DNA of 64,000 nt from Paraspadella gotoi. Taxonomy: Eukaryota; Chaetognatha. The stretch is taken from contig CM119269.1 in the NCBI GenBank assembly GCA_051294375.1, forward strand, positions 20,693,665-20,757,664, written 5' to 3'. The notes beneath the pieces were generated by a model. That model ran no database searches, had not been told where the DNA came from, and worked only from the letters and a program-made list of their open reading frames with translations. The translations under genes were made by a program, and so were the position numbers. The number at the start of each line of letters is the position of its first letter. Position 1 is the stretch's first letter. Shown piece after piece: positions 23,700 through 34,053 of the stretch.

Positions 23700-26600
23700 T
23701 GGAGAAATACACTATCACGTGCCCCGGGCCGAGAGGCCTTGCCCTGGTTCTTATTAAAAACTAAGGCAAGATGGCTGCCGTCAACAGAAAAAGTACTTCA
23801 TGCCCAAAATCAATACCGAAAAAGCGCGAACATTTAAAGTTTCTTGAAGTAATTACAACCGTCATTGTCGCGATCGACAGAACTTCCCGAACCAGTTCGC
23901 AACGATATCGAAGAGTTAGCGAAGGGCGACGGAGTGGAGGCTGATTAATCTAGAAAATGGAGGATGCCCAATGTTGAAAAACGACGTTTGAATACAGATG
24001 AGATCTGCGAATCTGAATCTCTTAATCCGCCACCTGCAAAATATAGATGAAGCAGGTCCTACTGCAGGACCAGAAGCTGACGGAGCCACAAAGATAATCG
24101 TCTAGATGGAAATATCCCAAAGAGATTAAGAATCAAGAATGAAGGTAATAGAGCTGGTTGAAAAGTTTAAAAAGACCTGATGCGGAATTGATGAATTAAA
24201 GTTACAAAAAAGAGAGATATCTATTTTGATTGGCAAAAAATGTGCAATGCATTTAATATCCTAAATACAGGTGGACACGTGGAAGAATTCAGTCTAAGGC
24301 AAGATTCCTGTCGAAAGAGTGTACCGCCAACGTCTACTGAGGGAGGCAATCCATCATCTCAATGGAGCAAATCATGAAGCTATGCTGGGAAAAGGCCTTT
24401 TAAATGCCCGCGGAAGCAATTAGACTTCAATGCAGCTAAGTCCGGAGGTGACAGTTGGAAAGTAAAATAAGTCTTACATCCAAGTCGGAGAAAGAGAGAA
24501 TTTAAATGAAGGAAAAGTTTTCATGCATTTTACAAGGTTCATCAAGTGGTAGATTTTAAACTTCAACAAACGTGGACGCAGTGTTTTAGTGCCAACCGCA
24601 TTTGGACATCGAGCAAACTAGAATGAAGGAAGCTGTTAACACATGTGTTAAGATATAGGAAACGGTCACCACCCACTCTTCTGTCAGATGAGAGAGAACA
24701 TCTAAAATGCTGGCAATTGCGGAGGCCAACATCTGCATCGTATAAGGGCTGTTCGGCCTTTAAAGGAGATAAGGAACGCTATCAAAACGCGATAAATCGA
24801 CAAATGAGGAAGGAACGCCTAAGGAACGTCCAAAATAAGAGAAGTTACGCATCAGTCGTCTTCAAGCAGATGCAGAGGATGAAGAGAGAGATAAAGGCTT
24901 TTTCGAAGAGTCGTCTTCCCCATGACCGGTTTTCTGCTAAACTCATGAGAGAAATCTTTTGAAGTTCATGGAATACCGCATCGAAGAAAGAGGCTTCAAA
25001 TATGGAAAACTCCAGCATGGAGGAATCGACAACTAAGGTGGGAAAAGAAACTTAATTGATAAAACTTTTGTATGCTTGAAAAAACGTGTGGGTAAATTGT
25101 GGAGTGATGAGAAAAGAATCAAGGTTTCCAAAATGATATCTTAGGACTAGCGCGAAACTTCGTCAGAGATCTGACCTTGAACCCAATCAACAAGACCAAC
25201 AACCGGACCTGACAGTCTAACAAAGGGATCTCCAAACTAGCGATCGGATCAGGGGCTTTTCAGCTCTGCAGCCTCATACTTGCGGGTATTTTAGTTTACA
25301 ATCTCTTGAGGATAGTGAGATCTCATGGAGTGGGAGGGAAATTCATTCTTACGTTTCTTATAATGACGAACAGTGAAATCACCAAGATCGAATTCGAACG
25401 TACAAGAGAGCAAGAACACGAACAACGAAGATCAATTAACCTCAACGCCTTTAATGCGGAACCCGCTGATCAATCCAATACGGAAATCGGATCGTCTTCG
25501 AGGAGGACAGTTTCCGATCCGAGCGGACTGCAAACGCGACAGGAAACAATCTCCAAAACAATAGATGCAACTGCAAGAATTATTAGGGACGAGCCAGAGG
25601 ATCAACAATAACTGAGAGGGTTACAGGGAGAAACCCAAGATGGATTCGTCTCAAGATCAAGGATCACTTGTCCTTCAGGTGAATACGGAGATGGCGAATC
25701 CAGGAAGACTTCCGAGCTGATAATTTAATTATTCCACTTGAGCAATTACCGTTGGTTCTATAAACGATACAAGATGTACGGTTCTAGATGTAAACATTTA
25801 AAGGATTAAGTTATAATTAGGATCCAATGACTAGAGGGAGCGGGAGGAGTTTGTAACCTTGTAGCCAGAAAAGTGGGAATTCTTTCAAGTGATTTAAACT
25901 GCATGAAAGAATTAGAGTATATATGCTTAGTTTATTGATAGAGGACCTCAAAATTTAAATACTAATGCTATATCCTAAGACCGAATTGGGAATTTAAAGA
26001 AGAAATTTTTAAGAAGGTTTTCAACAAATAAAAAGTAAACGGAAGAGAAATACAGGTTTATATTGGGGATTTAAATTGTCCAAATGAAGGAATGGGGACG
26101 CTCTAGATTTACGAATATGGAAATGAAAGAAACTAGCTGAGACTCTAGCGCCACTTGATTTCGAATAGGAAATACATCTAAGGACACATACTTATGCGGG
26201 ATTTGACGGATCTGAAAATAACCTGGATTTATGTATGGGGACAAGCGGAATCGTTAGGCTTAATCGAAAAGGTGGTCGCTGCGAGAAAACATAGGAAGTG
26301 ATCCTTAGTGATGGAAATTAATCTGGCCTTACACTGGGTAATAAGAGAGATAAAGGAAAGAGAGTAAACTGGATCAATATATTCGGGGAAAATCTGATCT
26401 GTTATGCATGATTGAGGAAAAAAGGTTAAATCGCACTGAGGAGATAGATGAAGAATTGGAATATGGTAACAAACGTGTTTAGAAGCGTAAGAAAAGTCAA
26501 CAGAAAAATTTGGAATTAAAGGTTTAAAGGGAAAATTCGTTAAGTAGACAGAGCAGAGAGCTAATAGACACACATCGAGGAGATTTTTTACAGAAATTTG

Positions 26601-28650
26601 AAAAATGCGGGCCGTTAAAGCGAAGAGTTAGAGGTTCGGTTAAGGCAGTTCTAAATAAAAAATGTAAAAAAATAAGGAATCGATAGAGAGAGATTCTCGG
26701 AGTACTTCGGAGTCAAAAGCTTGGAGATGAATGCTACATAAAGACTCAAAAAAGAAATAGATATATTATAAACGAAATGTTAGGGCAAGGAAAACTCCAA
26801 CAGATTATTCGAAACTCTGTGATCAAACTGGAAGAACATGTGCAAACAAACGAAGAAAGGGCGGAGGCATTTTGCAAAGAAAATGATATTTGCGTCATGC
26901 GTTTCCAAGCAATCCTTTCTTTGATGAAGAATTATAGGGAGAAACAGAACAAAAAAGTGAGTGAATAGAGAAATAGCAGGATAATGGAAGGACGACTGAT
27001 ACTTGATTTCCCAGGATTGGGAGATGTTGTATTAAAGTAATTAAAAACTTAAAGAATAAATCAGCTTTCCAGGTGAAGATACTATACACATGCAATGATA
27101 AAGAATTTAAGTGAGAAAGGTACTAAGAAAACTATACATATTATGAATCGGCTTTTAAATAAAATGATTTTCCAAAAAATGGCGAAAACGCAAGTTATAA
27201 ATATGATACCAAAAGGGAAAACCACCAAATTCAGTTAGGGATTCCGACCAATCAGCCTTCTGAGTTTTGTGTGGGGAAACTATACGAGAGATTTATGAGA
27301 ATGCTTTATTGGACTGTATGAATATTAAGGTTATTAAGAACGATACAAGCGGCGTTTTGTAGAGGAAGATGTACTCAGAACATTTGTGATACGACTAACA
27401 GAGGAATGTCGCTAAGACGCGATTTGCAAACGATAAGATAACAGTAGCGGTAATTCATGATGTTGAAGACGCCATTTAATCGAGTGTGGCACAATGGCCT
27501 GGTCTCAAAATGATTGATCTAGATTCCCCGTAGGTATGATTAAGATTATTGATTTCATACTTGGAGGATGATACGTAACTGTTAAAGTGGGAACAAGTCC
27601 GTCAAGAAGAATAATATGTGAACTGTGGCTGTCCGCAGGGTTGAGTGATCTCGCAGATATCTTTTCAATTTTATTGTGTTGACAGATTACGAATAAAAGT
27701 GCCCTAAGGTCGTTGAAAAGAGTCAATTTTGCGGATGATACTGGCTAATTGGATAACTGAATCATCACTAGACATTGTGTCAATTTGAGATGAAGAGGAC
27801 TATGGATGCGATTCACGCTGGTGCAGCAGATGGAGGTCTTAAAACTGGCACGCAGAAAATGTAACAATTGTGTAATTTTCTCTGGAGACGTAGACCACAT
27901 TATGGTGAATTAGATTGCTTTCCCTTTTTGGTACTAAGATAAGTATTATTTAAAGAGCAATATTTGGGGGTTACTTTTGACGGGAAGCTAATTGGGGAAA
28001 ACATATTGATAATATGCAATTACGTCAGAGATGGCAGGGGTCTGCTGTAAATTAAAAATTTAAATATCGTATTTAAATTGATGTTATATTACAACCTCTA
28101 TTCTACGTTTGTGATGTCGAAGTGCAGAATATTAGTATGCTCTGTTATTGTATAGTGTTCCAAAGCTCTCTTGGAAAAAACTTGAAATTATTGAATATCG
28201 TTTTTTTGAAAAGTATTTTTGTATCCCTAGAGCGAGTGCTAATGAATTAGGCCTTAGCACTTAGTCCGGTCTAGAACCATTACAATTAGAATTAGAGAAA
28301 GGGCAAAAAATACAAATGGGCAAAATTAATGATACATACGCCCCTATTACCAAAGTATATTGGTCGATATGAATTAACTATGCGGTAGTAACAATAGAGT
28401 GACTTGCTCAATCGAGTATTTACTGAGAGAAATTAAAAGTTTGTTTTTAGAAACATTTTTGTAAGATTTAAACACACTATGGTATTATATATATAGAGTT
28501 ACATTTAATCTTCGAATTCAGCAAGGGAAAAAATTGATGTATTATTGGATGATACAGTAAAAGCTAATTCTGCTTTTCTTACTGTGGTACGTATCATTCG
28601 CTGGAACAGTATTGAAAGAATAAAAAACTCTTTAAACTGAAATTTGCCTG
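23700..28650 (+). pseudogene. Decayed Jockey-superfamily LINE (ORF1 zinc-knuckle, EN, RT)
   Basis: The plus strand shows ordered fragments of a non-LTR retrotransposon. At 24690-24860 is a gag-like ORF1 end with CW.....TSASYKGCSAFKG and YASVVF, typical of the last zinc knuckle (cysteines partly lost). At 26045-26100, YIGDLNCPNEG resembles the AP-endonuclease GDFN motif. At 27240-27270, FRPISLLSFV resembles the RT .YRPISLL motif. At 27625-27645, CGCPQG. At 27725-27745, VNFADDT is the RT catalytic box. At 27965-28000, LGVTFDGKL is the post-RT motif. Stops and frameshifts occur throughout. Fragment order and spacing fit one near-full-length element of about 5 kb. The start boundary is approximate. 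Confidence 0.75.
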
Positions 28651-28793
28651 TATTGATTTGGAGAAAGTTGAAATCTGTACTATCGTTTTGTACTGTGATT
28701 ATGTAGTTATAGATAGATATATTGAATTACTAGCGAACCCATGGCCTCTCAGGCCCGTCAATGAGATAAAACCTATTAAACCTATAGACCTCT

Positions 28794-28795
<2 letters not shown>

Positions 28796-28831
<36 letters not shown>

Positions 28832-28872
28832 TTTTCTCTCTCTCTCACTCTCTCTCTCTTCTCTCTCTCACC
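28796..28872. repeat. (CT)n microsatellite
   Basis: Imperfect CT dinucleotide run just after the LINE remnant. Confidence 0.85.
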
Positions 28873-29067
28873 AAGTCTTTTTCGTCGAATTTCCTGCGAG
28901 GAGGAAAGACGGCGGAGAAGACGACGCAAACCAGAATAAATTATTAAATATTTAGAATTATTTAAGCCTGTTTCCCCTTGATATAAAATACCCCGATTTC
29001 CGTTAAAAAAATGTTTATCACGTAAAACGGAAAAAAAAAGAGCGAGGTCGTGAAAAGACTCACTCAC

Positions 29068-29432
29068 CAGTCCGAGCGCCATATCTATGCAGTCGTACTG
29101 ACTCGTCGCGCCCTCTATCGCTTGCGCCATAAAAATGTTATCGCGAATCTGAGGGGTTAAAGTTGACAGTAGAAGGGCAAAGAAGGGCGATTGGAGGCCC
29201 TCCAATGGAGGGGTAGTTGGGCTATCACTTTTCCAACTCCCCCCTCACCGCACAACGAAATACAAACCCTGTTTCTTAGTCCGTCTCTCTTTTCCTCCTC
29301 CTTCTTCTTGTCTCTCTTCAGCGGAATCGTGTTGATGTGATCCACCTTGGAAGATTCTTGATACGCGGACGAAATTCCGCACAGAACCTTCTTGTTGTCG
29401 AAATCGAACCAAGCGGCTTCGTCGGCGGCGTC
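29068..29432 (-). CDS. Two exons of an unrecognised minus-strand gene
   Basis: Exon 29432-29268 (55 codons) starts after CTCAAG and reads DAADEAAWFDFDNKKVLCGI, then a Lys/Glu-rich segment, ending at AGG|GTTTGT or earlier at AAG|GTGGAT. Exon 29148-29068 (27 codons) follows TAACCCCTCAG and reads IRDNIFMAQAIEGATSQYD and CIDMALGL before a consensus GTGAGT donor. With the 29268 donor both are phase 0. The sequence looks like a soluble protein of unknown family. Probable partners are 31157-31327 (start) and 23410-23519 (end). Confidence 0.5.
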
Positions 29433-29891
29433 CTTGAGGGGGGGGGGAATTAGAAAGAAAACAACGTTTTCGAGAATATCTCTAGAGGGCGTAATAAATT
29501 TATTTTATTTTGTAAAAAAGATAAAAGGATAAAACGATAAAAGAAACAATTTGACGTTCAAACGATAAATGAGCATTGAGCAAGACTAATAGCACTAAAA
29601 ATAAAAAGATAATAATAATAAAAGTGTAGAGGAAAGATTCTTTTAAATTTAATGTCGCTGGAATTTTAACAAAGCTAGGAAGTCGCCGAGACTGATTTCG
29701 ATGTCAAACTCTACTACTTCAACTCAAACTCAACGACCTTGGACGTGGGACGTGTAAATGCGAAGTAAAAAAAGTGTTTTCAAAGATTTTCTGCTTTCGT
29801 TCTGATTAAATTCAACGTATCTCAGAGTTGCAAAGCCGACTGGTTCGGGTATCTTGGACTTAGTTTTAAATGAATTTTAGCTTCGCAGTTT

Positions 29892-30085
29892 AGTCAGGAA
29901 AATGGAGACAGTGAGAAACTTGGGGGAGATTCGGAGGAGGAAGAGGAGGAGAAGGAGGAAGAGGAGGAGGCTGATGAAGAGCAAGGAGAAAATGAAGAGA
30001 AAAAAAAGAAAGAAAAATGTGGACCCGGAAGTGTCGAAGAGGAAAAGCTTCAAGTTGATCCTAGAAAAAAATTGATTGCCTCTTG
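29892..30085 (+). CDS. Possible acidic C-terminal exon, plus strand
   Basis: TTCGCAG precedes a frame reading FSQENGDSEKLGGDS, a long Glu run, then a Lys-rich segment and SVEEEKLQVDPRKKLIAS ending in TGA. Low complexity makes this uncertain. It could be part of a gene antisense to the minus-strand exons, or simple GA-rich DNA. Confidence 0.3.
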
Positions 30086-30109
30086 AGTTTCGGGAAACGT
30101 GGGTGTAGT

Positions 30110-30300
30110 GGGGAAAAAATGAGGGCAAGAAGAAAAAGGAAAAGAGAAGAAAATGAAAAAGATGGACGGAAGGAAAAGAACGAGGTCAGAAAGGAAAAAG
30201 AATAGAAAAGAAAATGAAAAAAGATGAGAAGGAAAAGAATGAAGGAAAAAAAAGAAAAAGAATAGAAAAGAAAATGAAAAAGAAAAAAAAGGAAAACGTG
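30110..30300. repeat. GAAAA-rich degenerate repeat
   Basis: Purine-rich tract dominated by GAAAAGAA, AAGAATAGAAAAGAAAATG and similar short units repeated two to three times. The opposite-strand Phe/Leu-rich frames are artefacts. Confidence 0.6.
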
Positions 30301-31156
30301 TTCGGGAAAAAGGGGGTTTGCTCGAAGCGATAAAGGGATGAAACGACCAAAATAATATCGCACGAATCAATAAGCGGTTTACATTATGAGAAAATAATGA
30401 CAGAAAATAATCGTTGAAGGTCGCAGATAAGAGAGAGAGACTCATATAAGTCATATCTCGTTTTGTGAAGCGACCATTAAACATGTTTTTGAACCTTATT
30501 TAAATTAACTCAAATACTATAAAATGCTAATTGCCTCTGCCTTTTGAATAACTCAAAAGTATTTTCAAGGAGAGAAAATATTTCGAAAGACGAAAGAAAA
30601 ATTCGTGATAGAAGGAAAAGTTTTTCCTTTTTATTTTTTTTTTCAGCCTTTTTTTTCGCCGCCATTTTTTTCTCATTAGTCTTTTCCTCGCGTTGAGCTC
30701 ACGAAAAATTTATGAGACGAAAATTTTTTTTATTTACACTGCCGTCGATGTACTCCCCCCTCACTCTCTCGTCCGTTACCATCAAAGCGAAGAAGTTATG
30801 TTTATTAAATTTAAACATTTAATGATTTCAGTTCATCTATCACAAAAACGATAGGCTTTTCGCTAAGACTAACATCATCTGCTTCTTCATTATCAACTTA
30901 ACGGTAACGGTAACAAAAGCAGCGACAATAACAGGAACGACGGCGTTGCGGAATTAAAAAGTCGTTATGCGCTGAATCTTTACTAATCTGACGACTCGAA
31001 TTGACCTCAGTCATTTAGACCAACTCAATTCTAACTTCAATTTTAAACCGTTTCCCTCTCTGAAGTCTGAACAGACGCCGCCTGTTCCTCCTCGCCCTCT
31101 CTCCGCTCCTCTTCCGTTCCCCCTCCCTCCCATTCTCCCTCTTTCCCCCCTCTTAC

Positions 31157-31327
31157 CTTCATCGCCTTCAAATTTATCTCTCTCTTCAACGCAATCCTGG
31201 GCGGAGAATCGTCGACCCTCTTCGACACCGTCTCCAACCTCCGTCTCTCCTCCATCTTCATCGCCCTCCATCGATGCCATTCTTCGCTTCCGGGCAAAAG
31301 CGGATTTCCTTCGATTCGAAACACCAT
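31157..31327 (-). CDS. Probable first exon of an unrecognised minus-strand gene
   Basis: An ATG at 31327 opens 57 codons ending in AAG|GTAAGA at 31157, a consensus donor in phase 0. The peptide contains LLPGSEEWHRWRAMKMEERR and DDSPPRIALKREINLKAMK. The H-rich/basic segment followed by V-D-D-S-P-P-R is faintly like the CFAP97/Hemingway motif of ciliary proteins, but too short to call. Phase fits the exons at 29.1-29.4 kb. Confidence 0.5.
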
Positions 31328-31819
31328 CTTCGCCGCTCTCGTTTTTTTTTGTGTGTGTGTGTTTGTTTTTATTTGTTTGGTTTTTTTCTTATGTTTTTTG
31401 TAGTGTTTTACATAAAGACTTTAGTCATTAATGATTTATGATTCGTTTTAATGTTTCGTTTTCTCTCTCTCCGTTTTCTTTACTTCTTTGCTTGCTTTTT
31501 ACGCTTTGGTCGTCCGTGGTTTTCCTATTTCTGAACTCGGTTCTTTCGCTAACTTATTTTCCTCCTAATTAGTCTAGATTATCCCCAATTCACGTGCTCA
31601 CGCCGCTCATCCTAAAAATATCTAGCCTGAGTCCTATCCTATTTCGCTATAGAACTGTACTGACGAGTAAGACCCTCTAGTTTTAAGGAGAGGGCGAAAT
31701 GTTTATAAAATTGCCAGATTTTTGAGAGTCGTCTTGAGCTTGAGGATTTCGATGTTTGCGGATCAGATAAAAAAAATAATTTAAACTAGTTTTTCTGTAT
31801 ATACAGTGGCGAAGGAACA

Positions 31820-32015
31820 TTGACATGTTCTCTGCCAGGGAATGTAAAATGTAAAATGTCCATAAACTAGAGAGAGTTTTGCCGTTGAAGAGTCCTGCTC
31901 TGTATTATCTTGTAACCGGAATGAGGCCCTGCCAAAGTCAGCCTTGGGCAAAATAACTTATTTCTTGATGGAATGGATAATTTCCATAATGGTTGTACGA
32001 ATTTCTTATAATATT
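31820..32015 (+). repeat. Dispersed repeat R2, copy 1 (most diverged)
   Basis: Shares TATTATCTTG, GAGGCC, CAAAGTCAG, CAAnATAnCTTATTT, GGATAATTT and GGTTGTAC in order with 40728-40850 and 44665-44790. No coding capacity. Probably a SINE or MITE fragment. Confidence 0.65.
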
Positions 32016-32570
32016 AATAACACCCAATATCAGCTGATCCAAAAAGGACTCTGGCAAACAAATCCGAAAATTCAAACAAAACCAAAATATGAAGAATCTC
32101 ACAAAAAGATGGAATGGCAAGAAGGAAGAGGACGACGAGGAAAATGACGTCCTTATCTTCATCCAGCAATGAGCATCATCAGGATTTCGACGCACAACTA
32201 ATAACAAGAAAAGGACAATGGCAACACTGATGACGACGTCACAATGACCTCAACAAATGAGACTTCTTCTTAGAAGTCGATTGATATCCATGATGACGAC
32301 GACGACGACGACGAAAAGAATACATCCGAAAAGTAGTCTCCTTAATTATTTCAGGTAAAAAAGTCCTAGTGCTCAGAGGAAAGACGGGTCCAAAGCAACA
32401 AACTAAATCGGCGACTGCTCCAAAATCATAAAAAACAAGTCATTTTTTGGGTTATAACTTAGATAATAACTTAGCAGGACACTGTAAGCTCTCAATGAAG
32501 ACACTCTTAAATGATTTTCACAAAATTCTGACCGAGATACAACGTTGCGCACTATTGCGTTGACTTCGCC

Positions 32571-32622
<52 letters not shown>
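32571..32622. repeat. (CT)n microsatellite
   Basis: Nearly pure CT dinucleotide run of about 50 bases. Confidence 0.95.
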
Positions 32623-32625
<3 letters not shown>

Positions 32626-33240
32626 TTCCATTTCTCTCCCTCTCTCCCAAGCAGAATAAATTCTAATCAAATTCCCCGGTTTTTTGCCATCTTTTTTCTT
32701 CGCTCCATCGAAATCGAAATTGGCATTTTCTTTCTCAACTTTCGGTTACCTGAAAATAAATTTTTCTTTGGCTTTTTCCCATAAATAAGAAGAAATATCT
32801 AGAACTATATTTTTATTTTCAGTAAAGAATTTTCAAAACAAAATTATCGTATTTAAGAAATGGCAATGCAGTGCCGAATTATATCATTAATTACCAATTG
32901 CTTATGAAAAGTTCGACAGCTTCCACCTCCATCCATGCCAATTTTTCTCTCGCCCATTATTATTATTAAAATTATTACTACTTTAAATTGATTTTTTCCT
33001 AGTTTTCTCCACTCATGCCAGATAAATTAAATCAATAATTCAAAAAAACCGTCTGACAGTTGATAAACCTCAACATTTCACTCTGGATAGATAAATAACA
33101 AATGACTAAAAACAAACAAAGAAACGAGAGGCTTTAATTCATCTCCGACGTTAGTTTTTTCATTCCTCCTGTTTGACGACTCAGTTCAGTATTCACTAGT
33201 CACGAGTCACTTTTAGCTTTTCAACATATTTTTTCTTCTA

Positions 33241-33306
33241 TCTTCTCCTCCTCCTCCTCCTCCTCCCTTCTCCTCCCTCCTCCTTCCTCCTCCTCCTCCT
33301 CCTCCA
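33241..33306. repeat. (CCT)n trinucleotide tract
   Basis: TCC/CCT triplet run interrupted by CTTCTCCC, followed by a T-rich region to about 33,620. No exon recognised. Confidence 0.85.
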
Positions 33307-33990
33307 GTCATGCCTTTTGCGTTCCCATATCCATTTTTCGCGCGAGCCAGTTCTGCGTTTGAATCTCTCTTTTTCTGTTTTTCTTTCTCTTCTTTTATTT
33401 TTCACCCCTTTTTCTCTAAGCTTTTATATACACATTCTTTCTTTAATTCATTTTCACTGTTTTTCCTTTTTCTTTCTTTTTTCAGTTTCTTTCTCTTTCT
33501 CCCTTTTTGTTTTTGTTTTTTTTAATTTTATTCGTCGTTTTCTTTCTCTACACATTTTTTTCATTTTTAGCCTCCTTTTTTAATTTTTATGCGTTTCCTA
33601 TATTTTTTTTTCTGTATAATCAGTTTAATCACTTGATTACTTTCCGTTTTCCAGAAAGGAAAAACCGAACGCGAACGAATTAAACGAATAACTTTTCAAG
33701 CTGCAGTAACCAAGTTAAAACGTAAACATTTTGAAATCGTTATTTAAAATTGTTTCTCGCCGTTTTATTCCAGAAGTCGTATTTATTTTTATTTTTTTAA
33801 AACGTTTTCACCATAAGGTAAAAAATTTATCTAGATTGCAAAAAAAAAGAAATAAGAAGTAAAGAAAAATCAAATGAATTCACGTATAAAAACAAATTAA
33901 TCAAATTAAAAACCATCAAAGATGAAAGTATTTATTGACCACACAAAAGAAATTTAATTAAATTGACTAAATTTTTATTTTGCTACAAAT
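33300..33990. other. T-rich intergenic region upstream of the 34-kb gene
   Basis: Pyrimidine-rich then AT-rich DNA without recognised exon. It probably includes the promoter and 5' leader of the gene starting near 34054, but no specific motif can be assigned. Confidence 0.3.
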
Positions 33991-34053
33991 TTAACCATAA
34001 AAAGCGAACTCTTCCACACCCACTTCGTCGCGCCCTCCCATACTGTCTCACCA

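Noticed and set aside
24645-25611. Open frames of about 100 codons
   Set aside because: The first is the ORF1 remnant of the LINE. The second lies in the same decayed element and has no independent support.
30050-30484. Minus-strand open frame of 144 codons rich in Phe/Ser/Leu
   Set aside because: It is the antisense of a purine-rich degenerate repeat. The hydrophobic pattern follows from TTTTC units.
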